From Capillidium heterosporum (taxonomy: Eukaryota > Entomophthoromycota > Entomophthoromycetes > Entomophthorales > Capillidiaceae), in NCBI GenBank assembly GCA_016630905.1, contig WBMQ01000003.1:1488001-1552000 (forward strand): a stretch of DNA of 64,000 bases, read 5' to 3'. The notes under the pieces are model-generated. The model saw only the letters and a list, made by a program, of their open reading frames with translations, was not told the origin of the DNA and did not search any database. The stretch's first letter is position 1, and the number at the start of each line of letters is the position of its first letter. This document shows, in pieces, positions 44,162-54,977 of this stretch. The position numbers were made by a program, and so were the translations under genes.

Positions 44162-44929
44162 CTAACCAAAGTAGTGCGATTGAGGTATACGAATCGATTC
44201 CGAATAGTTGTTTGCTGCCATCCCTGAGTTACAATCCTGACAACTTGGGTGCTGTGTAATAATGGCTATAGCCCCCATAACGATTTGAAAGAACAGTTTA
44301 AAGTTTAACCTACAGCAGGTACCTGCCGATCCATCGTTGAAGAAACGCACTTCATAGTATGTAGTTGTTGAGAACCGAGTCAAAAATTCACATACAACTA
44401 GGTTCAAAGTGGTTTTGAGTAAGATACCCCATCTAATTATCCTTCCCTTAAATTCTTTAACTGGTTTTATAACATAGGTTGTAGTGAAAGTTGTCGAGTC
44501 TTCTATCAAATCTATTGTCAATTCGAATGTAGTGACTTCTCTATCAAATCTACGAAGCTTGGCTTGGACATTTTCATGCTTATTTAGGTGATTCTTGGAT
44601 TCAAATAGCAATACATCGAAAAGTGCAGTGTAGGGTTGTGATCCGATGAGTGGGAGCTGATTTATCTCCAATAGAGGTATTTTAACTAGTTTTAGTTGGA
44701 TCCCACGTTTCGACATATAAATTCTATAAAATAAGTCTTCATATTTAGATTTGGATATCGTATAGCTTGTTTTGAAGCTCAACTTCCCTACTATGTCAAA
44801 AAAGCTGGTTTTGGGCTTTAGGAAGTAAATGTCGGTGTTATGGGAATAGACCGGCAGCTCATCTCTACAATCCAGATCTTGAGAAGGCTGAGCTGGTTCC
44901 CTTTCACTAAGTTCGAGCTGGTTAGCCAT
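44162..44929 (-). CDS. Unidentified protein, beta-rich, 255 residues
   Basis: Intronless ORF, MANQLELSEREPAQPSQ to SHYFG. After a polar N-terminus the centre alternates beta-type segments (TDIYFLKPKTSFFDIVGKLS, YEDLFYRIYMSKRGIQLKLV, TTFELTIDLIEDSTTFTTTY). A hydrophobic stretch, FKLFFQIVMGAIAIITQ, stands about 35 residues from the end and could be a tail anchor or core strand. The layout vaguely recalls tubby/LURP-one-type beta barrels with a C-terminal helix, but I see no diagnostic motif and do not assign it. No signal peptide. It sits between a tRNA and the protease pair with its own promoter. Confidence 0.55.
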   Translation of the reverse strand: MANQLELSEREPAQPSQDLDCRDELPVYSHNTDIYFLKPKTSFFDIVGKLSFKTSYTISKSKYEDLFYRIYMSKRGIQLKLVKIPLLEINQLPLIGSQPYTALFDVLLFESKNHLNKHENVQAKLRRFDREVTTFELTIDLIEDSTTFTTTYVIKPVKEFKGRIIRWGILLKTTLNLVVCEFLTRFSTTTYYEVRFFNDGSAGTCCRLNFKLFFQIVMGAIAIITQHPSCQDCNSGMAANNYSESIRIPQSHYFG

Positions 44930-46132
44930 TTCTATTTAAATTTAGAGGTTGGTAGGTGCCTGTAGTCGTTTTTAATCTAGAGAAAGCCTTAGATTATTTG
45001 TATAAAGGTGGAACACTTTGAATCTTGCCCTTGTTCCTACTAATTTCTCCATATAAAATTTATGCCGTAAATCCATCAAATCCTACCCATCCACATTATA
45101 AAATTTGTCAAGTATCTCCTTTTCATGATGTACAATAAAGCCTTTAAATTTAAACAAGTAGCTATTGTTCGTTTTAGCAATAGCTAAGTTATTATGACCC
45201 TTTGCTATGCATGTCAAAGTAGTTTCATATATGGATTTTCATCCCAGAAATGAAATTGTTTTGGTAAATTGGAATGATGTGAGCATTTTTGTCTATTAGA
45301 CCTATATTTTGACATAGTTCAATACAATTAAATTGGATATAAAGCTTCTTTATTAATCAAAATATGCCAAATAAAGTCTAGCCAATATAAAAATTGATTG
45401 GTTGGAGTATATAATATGAAAACAACACACTTTGAGTACTTGACATCTATTATCATCAACTCCAACCCTTGTTATTTCAAATTTTAATCAAACGTTGGAA
45501 AGGATCTTGTAAATATATATTCCTTTAAGCATGACATATATTTTGCTTAATAAATATCTCGATTCTGTAAACGACATAAATAGGCTAAAATTATATTAGC
45601 TTTATATTAATATTTAGTTTATTATATTATTCCTAAAGAGTGAGTTTGCTGTATATTAGGGCGAGTGTTTATACTAAAACCATCAACGTTCAAATAGTCA
45701 TAGCCTATAAGTTAGAGAAGTAATATATTGGTATTATTAGCAAATATTTAAAGTTATGTAATAGGGCATGTAGGAATTATGGATATATTATTTTGGAACC
45801 GCAGCGAAGTTCTTCAGAAATAAAATATCTTCCAATTGAATCCGACTCCTGAAGCGAATATCAATAAAATAGCTCTACCTATATAACTCTAAAGCCAAAA
45901 TACGTAAAATATGGCTACGACTACTCACAGGCACATGACATTTGTCTACGGAAGATGATGTAAAACTATTTCTTAAAATAGAATAATTAATTAAGGGTCC
46001 AAGATATACAAAGTGGACCAAGTATGAGTAAAGTTAACAAAATTGACAAGTTATAAATATAGCAAGATTTTCCAATTATAAAACTCACACACTCAAACAA
46101 CCCCACTAGATAGGCTTGAAACACTACCAACG
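44930..46132. other. Divergent intergenic region, promoter of protease 2 on its right side
   Basis: The left 0.8 kb shows nothing. From 45781 it carries the promoter modules shared with proteases 3 and 4 (listed separately). Confidence 0.5.
45781..46059 (+). promoter_or_regulatory. Three conserved promoter modules and TATA box of protease 2
   Basis: Module I is 45781-45813, core TTTTGGAACCGCAGCGAAG. Module II is 45932-45957, starting CACATGACATTTGTCTACGG. Module III is 45971-46015, ending GTCCAAGATATACAAAGTGG. TATAAATA lies at 46052-46059, about 81 bases before the ATG. The same order and similar spacing are found before proteases 3 and 4. This indicates either a shared regulator or recent duplication of the whole promoter. 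Confidence 0.6.
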
Positions 46133-47113
46133 ATGCTGTCCTTACCAAAATGTATAGTAACCCTCATTGCCTTGATGGCAGTCACCGGTCAATCGGTACC
46201 TAAGGAAGAACCTGAGTCCCGTATCATCGGAGGACGCGAAGCCACTCCAGGCCAGTACAAGTTCATGGTTCACATTATCATTGAAAACCGGCTACAGTGT
46301 GGTGGGTCCATGATAGCGCCCAATGCAGTCCTGACTGCTGCTCACTGTATCTCAAGCCGAAGCCCTCAGGCCTACACGATCCGGGGTAACATTCACAACT
46401 TAGCTTCTGGGCAAGCTACCACCCTACAGCCTACCAACGTCATCCCTCACCCTCAATATAACCCAAGTACCATCACCAACGACGTTGCAGTAATTCAAGT
46501 TCGTCCCGACCCAGCTATGACCACCTACCTAAATCTGGATACCGGTAATTCAGCATCGGAAGGGTCACGAGTCCGAGTCATTGGTTGGGGTAGAACTTCT
46601 CCCGGTGGCCAAACCTCTCAAGTCCTCAAAGAGTTGGATTTATCTATTGTAAACCCCGGTTACTGTCAGCGTAACTTTGGTATCTTCAACCAACAAAGTC
46701 ACTTCTGTGCTGCCGGCATCCAGCAAGGATCTGATAGTTGCCAAGGAGATTCGGGAGGCCCCATTATAGCCAGTGATCAGCGTACCGTTGTTGGCATTGT
46801 AAGCTATGGAGTTGAAAACTGTGACAGCTATGGTGCTGCCTACTCTAGAGTTTCCACATACGCCAATTGGATCCGACAGTATACCAGCAATCAAGGTGGC
46901 CAACAGGGTGGTAATCCCGGTGGTAACCCCGGTCAACCTATCGATGATGGCAGATACCCCAAAGGTAGATGCACCGATTCTGGTGACACCGTATGCTTCT
47001 CTAACCGGATGGTTGGTGTCTGCATCAACACCCAGTACGCCCATCAGTTTAACTGTCCTGGAAACAGTCAGTGCAAGATGAATGCTAAAGGCAAAGGCTA
47101 CTGCACTCAGTAA
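46133..47113 (+). CDS. Secreted trypsin-like serine protease with C-terminal Cys-rich module (protease 2)
   Basis: Intronless, 326 residues. Signal peptide LPKCIVTLIALMAVTG, propeptide ending R30, then IIGGREATPGQYKFMVH. Catalytic His71, Asp117 and Ser207. The S1 residue is Asp201 (QQGSDSCQGDSGGP), the trypsin configuration for Arg/Lys cleavage. After the protease domain comes a Gly/Gln/Pro linker (about 258-277) and a 50-residue module with six Cys: GRCTDSGDTVCFSNRMVGVC, NCPGNSQC, GYCTQ. The Cys pattern resembles small chitin-binding modules (CBM19-like), so the enzyme may be tethered to chitin; this is inference. A 404-bp block is identical to protease 3. Confidence 0.92.
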   Translation: MLSLPKCIVTLIALMAVTGQSVPKEEPESRIIGGREATPGQYKFMVHIIIENRLQCGGSMIAPNAVLTAAHCISSRSPQAYTIRGNIHNLASGQATTLQPTNVIPHPQYNPSTITNDVAVIQVRPDPAMTTYLNLDTGNSASEGSRVRVIGWGRTSPGGQTSQVLKELDLSIVNPGYCQRNFGIFNQQSHFCAAGIQQGSDSCQGDSGGPIIASDQRTVVGIVSYGVENCDSYGAAYSRVSTYANWIRQYTSNQGGQQGGNPGGNPGQPIDDGRYPKGRCTDSGDTVCFSNRMVGVCINTQYAHQFNCPGNSQCKMNAKGKGYCTQ

Positions 47114-48570
47114 ATATGTAGAGAACAAATAAAATATATGTTTTGTTACCAGTAATTTAAACTCTTAATAAATATATGTATAAAAATTGAAAGTTTTTAA
47201 TATGTATCACAAAATAACCTTTTATTGATGAAATCAGCCCTTATGTCAAAAGCCAGCAACTTAGGCTTTCTAATATTGCAAGTGCGGTTTCTTTGAACGC
47301 TGAGAATTGTATTGTAGCTTTGAATTTTGATAGGATAATAGTTGATCAACTAAAGATAAAGATGGTCAAAGTAGTTTTATAGAAGCTAATTAATGAAATA
47401 TATAAAATCGATAGCTTTTCCATTTGCCATAGTTTACAGCGTAACCACACTTAAAGCAAAAAAATCTAAATGTTCTCCATAGTTAGAAACATAACTCTTG
47501 TTTCATGCTTATGATGGCGATTGTAGTTGCTTTTGTAAGGTGGCTTGAAACTAGTAACAGGTATTTACATTTGAATTTGAAGCTGATGATACTACAGCCA
47601 ATACTAAAACACATATCACTTGGACTGTAGTATCAAGTGGTACAGCTTTAAAATTAAAGCATTGTATTCTACTTTGACAACTAGTTGAAATAGAGATATA
47701 TAAATAATATACCATTGGTTAGCTTTCATTCATTGATACTCATAACTGATAACCTATTTTATGCCATACAATAGACTGAAAATAAAAATTCTTATACCTT
47801 TTGGTTATCGGTTGTTGGCTACCAATTCTATGGAAGGCTGCTAAACTTATCTGATGTTGTAGGGGCCTTGCAAATAGTTTTATTATATTAGGCTTAGTGA
47901 ATCTTTCGCCTAATATATATCAGTTCTTTATGCGACATAAGCAAGCTAAAAAATATATCGGTGTTTCCTAGTTAATTGAATTATGCCTAAAAAAGTAAAT
48001 TTATCGTATGTTAGGACGAGTGTTTGCATTACAATCATTAACTTCTAACAGCGTACCTTGTAGCGTATGTAAATCAATAGATTGGTACTGCTAATCAGGG
48101 TGAGTATTCAATTTTTATATTCGTAATTGGACATGTACAAATTAGGGATATATTATTTTGGAACCGCAGTGAAGTTCTACAGATTTATAAATTTTCCAAG
48201 ACTTGTTTAGATAAATTGGGTAATTTACTACAGTTGAATTTGCAGAAAGTCATACGAGATTTTCTGAACAGAATAGTAATTGAAATGTAAGCTAATATAG
48301 TACCTCTAACTCGTATAGTTCTAGAATTAAAAAAATGTAAAGCTTGGATACGATTACTTGCAAACACATGATACTTATCCATGGAAGACAGCGGCAATAT
48401 ACTTCCTAAAATAGAAAAATCTAATTAAAAGTCCAAGGAATACGAAATGGACTTGGTATTTTTGGAGTTTTAGAAGATATTCCAAATTATAAATACAGTA
48501 CTATTTTCCAACTTTGATGAAACACACCAACTTACCCACTTCACTAAATAGGCTTGAAACTCCTCTAACG
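47114..48570. other. Intergenic between proteases 2 and 3
   Basis: The left kilobase shows nothing recognisable; the right 420 bases are the protease 3 promoter. Confidence 0.5.
48147..48495 (+). promoter_or_regulatory. Three conserved promoter modules and TATA box of protease 3
   Basis: Module I is 48147-48178 (TTTTGGAACCGCAGTGAAG; one mismatch to protease 2 over about 32 bases). Module II is 48365-48389 (CACATGATACTTATCCATGG). Module III lies at about 48404-48450 (GTCCAAGGAATACGAAATGG). TATAAATA is at 48488-48495, 76-83 bases before the ATG. Confidence 0.6.
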
Positions 48571-49458
48571 ATGCTGTCCTTACCAAAATGTATAGTAACC
48601 CTCATTGCCTTGATGGCAGTCACCGGTAAGTCGATACCCAAAGAGGAGCCCGAATCTCGCATCATCGGAGGACGCGAAGCCACTCCAGGCCAGTACAAGT
48701 TCATGGTTCACATTATCATTGAAAACCGATTGCAGTGTGGTGGGTCCATGATAGCCCCTGGTACTGTTCTGACTGCTGCTCATTGTATCTCAAGCCGAAG
48801 CCCTCAGGCCTACACGATCCGGGGTAACATCCACAATTTGGCTTCGGGACAAGCCACTCAGCTCCAAGCTACAAACGTCATCCCCCATCCTCAGTACGAC
48901 CCTAGCACCATCACCAACGACGTTGCAGTAATTCAAGTTCGTCCCGACCCAGCTATGACCACCTACCTAAATCTGGATACCGGTAATTCAGCATCGGAAG
49001 GGTCACGAGTCCGAGTCATTGGTTGGGGTAGAACTTCTCCCGGTGGCCAAACCTCTCAAGTCCTCAAAGAGTTGGATTTATCTATTGTAAACCCCGGTTA
49101 CTGTCAGCGTAACTTTGGTATCTTCAACCAACAAAGTCACTTCTGTGCTGCCGGCATCCAGCAAGGATCTGATAGTTGCCAAGGAGATTCGGGAGGCCCC
49201 ATTATAGCCAGTGATCAGCGTACCGTTGTTGGCATTGTAAGCTATGGAGTTGAAAACTGTGACAGCTATGGTGCTGCCTACTCTAGAGTTTCCACATACG
49301 CCAATTGGATTCAGCAATATACCAATGGTCAAGGTGGTCAACAGGGTGGTCAAGAACAACCTGAGCAGCCCGAACAGCCTGAGCAAGAGTGGGAGCAGCC
49401 CGAACAGCAGTGGGAACAGCCCGAACAGCAGGAAGGTCAAGAATTTGAGTGGATGTAA
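48571..49458 (+). CDS. Secreted trypsin-like serine protease with EQPEQQ tail (protease 3)
   Basis: Intronless, 295 residues from the Met at 48571. That Met aligns with protease 2; the ORF has an in-frame upstream Met at 48514 that would spoil the signal peptide. Activation at R30/IIGG, catalytic His71, Asp117, Ser207, and S1 residue Asp201 (trypsin type). The tail from about residue 258 is GGQQGGQEQPEQPEQP..., with EQPEQQW heptads ending FEWM, as in protease 1 rather than the Cys module of proteases 2 and 4. The catalytic half is nucleotide-identical to protease 2 (48907-49310), while the segments before and after it differ. Confidence 0.92.
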   Translation: MLSLPKCIVTLIALMAVTGKSIPKEEPESRIIGGREATPGQYKFMVHIIIENRLQCGGSMIAPGTVLTAAHCISSRSPQAYTIRGNIHNLASGQATQLQATNVIPHPQYDPSTITNDVAVIQVRPDPAMTTYLNLDTGNSASEGSRVRVIGWGRTSPGGQTSQVLKELDLSIVNPGYCQRNFGIFNQQSHFCAAGIQQGSDSCQGDSGGPIIASDQRTVVGIVSYGVENCDSYGAAYSRVSTYANWIQQYTNGQGGQQGGQEQPEQPEQPEQEWEQPEQQWEQPEQQEGQEFEWM

Positions 49459-52400
49459 GTTTCCTAAAGCTCACTTAAAATTGATTTGCCTATCAAAATT
49501 TTACTTACATTGATCGACCTATGTTCATTTTTACTACTTGACTGTGTTAATATTAAAGTGAATCGTCCTCGTTTAAGCTTATGTATTTTTCTATAACTTT
49601 GATTTTCTTTACATCAAATAGATAGCGATAAAATTCTATTACATACTCTAGCTTTCGAAATTTTGGCTAAATATACATATGAGTCTAATTCATAATAAAA
49701 CCACTGTTTAAGCTATACTTCACTTTGAAAACCAAGGTAACTATCAGTACTGTTAAGATTGGATCATTATTTTAAAGAAAACTACAACTTTTATCGGATA
49801 TTCTTGGCATTTGGTTGCCATTTAATTTCTACGACCTGTAGGTATCGAGGTACCTTGCTGTAGTAGTAGTCGATCTCTTTATGTCTTTGTGATTAAAGGC
49901 TACTGTTTTTTGATATAGTTTGCCATTTGGATGTTAATTTGGAACACCTAGGCAAGCCTTTTATCGAATGGTAGCAAGTACAACACAAATGAATAAATAG
50001 ATATATTCCAAAGTATATAGCCTTTTAATTTGACTGATTTATATTTAATGCTATCCTTATCACTGGATTGTCTAAAAGAGCAGCGTAGCTGAGAGTTTAA
50101 ATAATAGACTTCCCTATTTCCTTTTTACAAAGGCAATGTAGGCTATATCTTTTAACCGAAGTGCCGTAAAATTTGCCAAAACTATTGCGGCTTCAGGCTG
50201 ATTTTTACTTGTACCAAAGCATATATTTTCATTTAGCTTTTATCATACTTTTAAAATTTCCTAATTATTACGTTAAAAAATACAACGGAAATAGATGCTT
50301 TTAAACGTGTACATCAATCATCTGGGCTTTTATAGTAATGAGGGTATACATTATGCTTTCGAAAGTTTCAAAAATTAAAATGTTTATATTTAAAGCTTGG
50401 AAACTAACAAGTGGAGGTTTTCTCGGTCCCAGTACATAACCATCTGTTTATAGCTCCCTCATTTTACATTGAAAACAAAGCCGTGTGCTTGCCGCAAAAG
50501 TGAAAGGATCATTAATTGGTAAACATCCAAATATATTGACTCTTCGAGCAGTTGTAGGAAATTTCTGCCATTACTTTATACTATAAGCCGGTACCTATAA
50601 CAAATAATTCAATTGCTACAATCTTAGCTACTAACATAAAATAATATTTACGATCCTCAAAGAAACTAGATCTAACAGAGGTAAAAAAGGGTACCTGAAA
50701 ATTCAGTTAATCAAGATATATACAAATTTAAGATGTATGTCTGTCTACATATCAGGACAATAACTATATCGAGTATAATCCTAAAGCGCTAGGAGCTAAA
50801 AAACTTTATAATTCCAAGGTTACATTAGTAAAGTGGAGTCGTTATTATTGAAATGGCTGTAAATAGTTTAAAAGGACGATGGCTGAATTACTACTTCCGA
50901 GCAGCTACAGGGTTGGTTAACTAGAAACGATAGCGACGATAACTTGTTACATATATTTCTAGATTTTTATTATTTAAGGTTGTTTATCTAAACCGATTCA
51001 GCTAACCTATAACGAAACCCGTATTTTCATTTAATTACAGGTGAAGCCACATATTATCCCATATTACCCCAATCCATTTGGGCACTATGGTTGCATTAGC
51101 TTGGGGAATTTTCCCATCCAATGAGCGGGATGGCAACATTCAAATGTCGAATAAATTAAGGTGATAAATTGAATTCATAATCAATGTGGCGACTACATCC
51201 TATACAACTAGCTGTTGGATCTTTCACATATATGTTTTCTAACTTAATTAATCAGTTAGGTATATTATCTTTTACTTTTCAGTATAATGAGGATCCCAAA
51301 TAAATAGTTCGGATATATGAAAATTTTGCAAATTTGACTGATTTGAGGATGCTGAAAGATAATGATATAAATAGCTTAGAAATTCACATTTTCGTATAAA
51401 GTGTATACCATCAAAGGTGTTTTGATACATGTGAACAGAAATCAATAAACTCACTTTACATATAGATTGCCGAGCCTAGAGCTATCTCTAACGAGCGTCC
51501 ATGAAGGTTGCAAATCAATTGTTTACTACAACTTTCCCCATCCATCCGCAATTGACTTATCCCAAACTGGTGTAACGGAATAATCGAACACTGCTTGATG
51601 CACAAACTTATTTTTAGCTAGAGACATCTAAGTTATATATATTATTAAATCTTATACATAGGATAAGAAAGAGTAAGTGGTCTATTTACTGTACCCCCGA
51701 AAATTATTATAAAGGGTAGTTCTATGTACTCCTTATTGAATTTACTTTTTATTGGGGAGGTGTCTGAGACAAGTCCGAATATTTTAGATTCTACCCACTA
51801 TTAAATCTATTCATATGGAGTAAAGTTTTTAGCCCAAGTACCTGGCACACCAATTGATATCAAGATTGCTTGTGGTTTATGATTTTAAGCCTAATTAATG
51901 GCGTTCATTAGCTTGGCTTCAAATTATATATTGCTATAGTACGGCTTTTTCTTGAAGGCTATGTTTAGTGATCAGTATAAACATCTATTTATAGGCTTTT
52001 AATGATCACCAGAGCATTTTCTTTATTGATAATCTGAAGGAAATACATGCAAAATCGGAATACTTATAGCCTTAAATTGTGGCAACTTTATGATAGGATT
52101 AGTGCTGAATATAGCTTCAGTAATGTGCGGCATAAACCTACAAAATATGCCAACTAAAATTATAAACTGGTGCTAATTTCTAAAAGCGATACTAGCATAT
52201 TGAAAATATAACTGGGCTACAAGTCAACCACTTTATGAGTGGGTGGTGGTTCTATTTATACAAAAGTAGCATCCATGTGCCGTCCCTAAATCGTTTCAAA
52301 TTCCACCTATCACAGCCAAGTATACATGCCGTCTACCTAGCCAATTTCGATACAGAAAGCTGAAGGGTAGTATAGCCAGTCACTTTCAGCTGTCCTTTTT

Positions 52401-53182
52401 AGTTAGATATAGCAAGTTAGCCCAGTTTAGTTAACTTATATGGTTAAAGTATAATAAGGTTTTTAGAAAATATAGTTAGTGAAGTTTTGGGATTTAAAGC
52501 CCTCAAATATTGTAGTCACAGTGTCTATTGATTTATTTCACATCTATCAATCGAGTTAAATTATACATTCAAATAACAGTAAAGTGGATACACTTAATTA
52601 AATCTATTTGCACTATATTACCTACCTTTCCTCGTTTTTACCTTTTCAAACGTAAGGAAGCGAACAAACAATAATCATCCGGTATCTAATTGCTATCATT
52701 AAATACGATGTGAAAGGATTAGGAAACTATAGATTTTTTGGATGGGAAAAAGGGTTAGGTGAGTAAGGGGAAATTAGTTTGGATGGGAAAATATTTATAT
52801 AGATAGCCTTGTTCATTGCAATTGTATCAATAACAAAGGATGTCTTACGTTTTGAGTTAAGTTTGGAGATATTCTTAATTAAAAATGTGATTCCTTGTAT
52901 TGATTTAAAAGTGATACAATTCTACCCCAGATTATTCTATCCCTTATTTATTGAGCGATGAAGCCAACTTTTGATATATTTAAACGGCCTATAGTAAATT
53001 TCTCTCTCTCTTTAAATCTATAACAACCTTGCTGACCTTCATTCTGATCACCTTTAAACGCATCACCATTGCCATCGATATCTTATAATACGAGTGCATC
53101 TAAGTTATCAACGATCTTTAAATCGACATAAATCCAGATTTTAATACAGCTAAGCTTCGATACTTGTACAACCAAATATAGG
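49459..53182. other. 3.7-kb gene-free region
   Basis: AT-rich, many short stops in all frames; I find no exon chain, tRNA, transposon remnant or tandem repeat. The right end includes the promoter of the gene at 53183, with a CT-rich stretch (about 53003-53014). Confidence 0.5.
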
Positions 53183-54892
53183 ATGATGGAGATGGAATAC
53201 AGTTACAGCAGCTACGAAGACAACTTCAACTTACCTAGCTGGACAACATGGATGAACGGGGATTACGGTTCCATGATGGATACGACGCAAGAGTCAGAGG
53301 ACGAGTTGTTCGCCGACATATTCCCAAGGGAATCTTTACCAGTGACAATCGAGAGTTTAGATCTAAAAGTCTTGGACGATGAAGGTTTAAATTTCCTCAA
53401 GTTGGATCTACTGCACTGCAATTTGCTGACATGTACAAACTGCAACATCAAATTTATTTTAAACGCGTGTACCTACCAGTCGACAACCATATGTACGAAC
53501 TGCAACGCCATACTCAACATAAACGTGCCTACCAAAGGGTGCATCGAGTTTGGCGACGAGGATGAGGACAGGGGTTTGGACAGTATTAACTTGAACCAAC
53601 TCCTATTGAAGTATGGCAACCGGTACCTAAACTTCAAATCGACAGTATGTTTCGTCAAGTTACAGATCGATTACAGCAACGAAGAATTGGTGTTCATAGT
53701 TATTACCGACTTTGAATTTCAAATATACTCTGCCTGCAATCGACTCAAATTACTTTACACGGTGCCCATCACCAACGACACCGTCAAATTCATCGAACAC
53801 TTTGACGCCGACATCTATCACATCATCGTCTACTTGAACGGTAAGAAGCTGCTGTTGACCCAACACTTCGATGTGTACCTTAAATTGAAGAGCATACTCA
53901 ACACAAAACTGGATACAAACGCCAAATCCAAGCTGCACACCAAGTTTCAAAAATTCAGCTTAGATACAGGCGACGGCAAGCCTTCCAAATTCAGTAACCG
54001 CACCAAGTTCAATAACAAACTGAAGCTCAACAAGAAGGCAAACAAAACCAAAGCTAGTGTCCACAGCGTCTCTATAGAAAGGCAAGATCTAAGTCCCATA
54101 AAGAACTTTGACTTGAACTTGCAGATCTACTCCAACTTGAACTTCAGCCGATCACTACCAGACCTCAACTTGAAGCGTACTACTTTCAACTCCATAACCA
54201 CCTCCCTAAGTCTGACAACGAGCCAGAGTCAGACCAGTAACACCAGTGACGAAGAACTGATGACTCCCATATCGCCAAGGTCCCCTTTACAACTCATACC
54301 TCCTATCCCCAATTTCTCTGATGCCTACTTCAACTTGGAGGACAAGGACCTCATCATCAATTTGAACAACAACTCCTCCATCTACCTATCTAAAGATTGT
54401 GACGAAGTTAAAGAGAGGGATACCACTAAGGAGAAGGAGAACGAGAAGGTTGAAGAGTTCAATAAGAGGCTATCCATCTATAACAGTCGACTAGTCCCTC
54501 CCTACCCCGGTGCCAAACTGATAGGGGATCAATACTCACAAATAGGCTGGTCCAAAACCACGTTGAAAACAAAACGCTCGGTCAATTTAAAGACTAGTTT
54601 AGATTCGTTAAAACGTAGCTTGAAGTCTTTACCCAAATTCAAAGATCGGGGCGTTCGATCTACCAACGGTATCTCTAACAGTTCGCAATGTAGTGGTGGA
54701 AATGGATGCCCCATCGTAGATGAAGAAATCAGTAAAGAGGATGGTAATGAAGATAATAGTAAGGTGCCTAAACTGAGTTTCCATGCTGAATCCAGTTGCA
54801 GTAATAGTACTAAGGATAGCCTAGATGAGTTGGATTTGGGTTTTATGGATGAGTTGCTAAGTAACTTCCCCTTGCCTCCCAAGAGAGGTTAA
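53183..54892 (+). CDS. Unidentified 569-residue protein with a CxxC...CxxC zinc-ribbon-like pair
   Basis: Intronless. The acidic N-terminus (TTQESEDELFADIF) leads to a putative zinc ribbon: LTCTNCNIKFILNAC...TICTNCNAILNIN (CxxC-x17-CxxC). Then comes a beta-rich stretch of about 100 residues (LNFKSTVCFVKLQIDYSNEE, LVFIVITDFEFQIYSACNRL, HIIVYLNGKKLLLTQHF) suggestive of a PH/GRAM-like fold. The C-terminal half is Ser/Thr/Lys/Asn-rich and probably disordered, ending in DELDLGFMDELLSNFPLPPKRG. No signal peptide or membrane span. A regulatory or signalling scaffold is possible, but the family is not recognised. Several Met codons at the start leave the first residue open. Its 3' end is only 85 bases from that of protease 4. 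Confidence 0.7.
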   Translation: MMEMEYSYSSYEDNFNLPSWTTWMNGDYGSMMDTTQESEDELFADIFPRESLPVTIESLDLKVLDDEGLNFLKLDLLHCNLLTCTNCNIKFILNACTYQSTTICTNCNAILNINVPTKGCIEFGDEDEDRGLDSINLNQLLLKYGNRYLNFKSTVCFVKLQIDYSNEELVFIVITDFEFQIYSACNRLKLLYTVPITNDTVKFIEHFDADIYHIIVYLNGKKLLLTQHFDVYLKLKSILNTKLDTNAKSKLHTKFQKFSLDTGDGKPSKFSNRTKFNNKLKLNKKANKTKASVHSVSIERQDLSPIKNFDLNLQIYSNLNFSRSLPDLNLKRTTFNSITTSLSLTTSQSQTSNTSDEELMTPISPRSPLQLIPPIPNFSDAYFNLEDKDLIINLNNNSSIYLSKDCDEVKERDTTKEKENEKVEEFNKRLSIYNSRLVPPYPGAKLIGDQYSQIGWSKTTLKTKRSVNLKTSLDSLKRSLKSLPKFKDRGVRSTNGISNSSQCSGGNGCPIVDEEISKEDGNEDNSKVPKLSFHAESSCSNSTKDSLDELDLGFMDELLSNFPLPPKRG

Positions 54893-54977
54893 CTTTAAAT
54901 ATAATAAATGAAATTTAGCCATTATATGTAACTTTACTAAAGTTTTAAAGTGCACTTTCATTATTTTATTAAGATAT

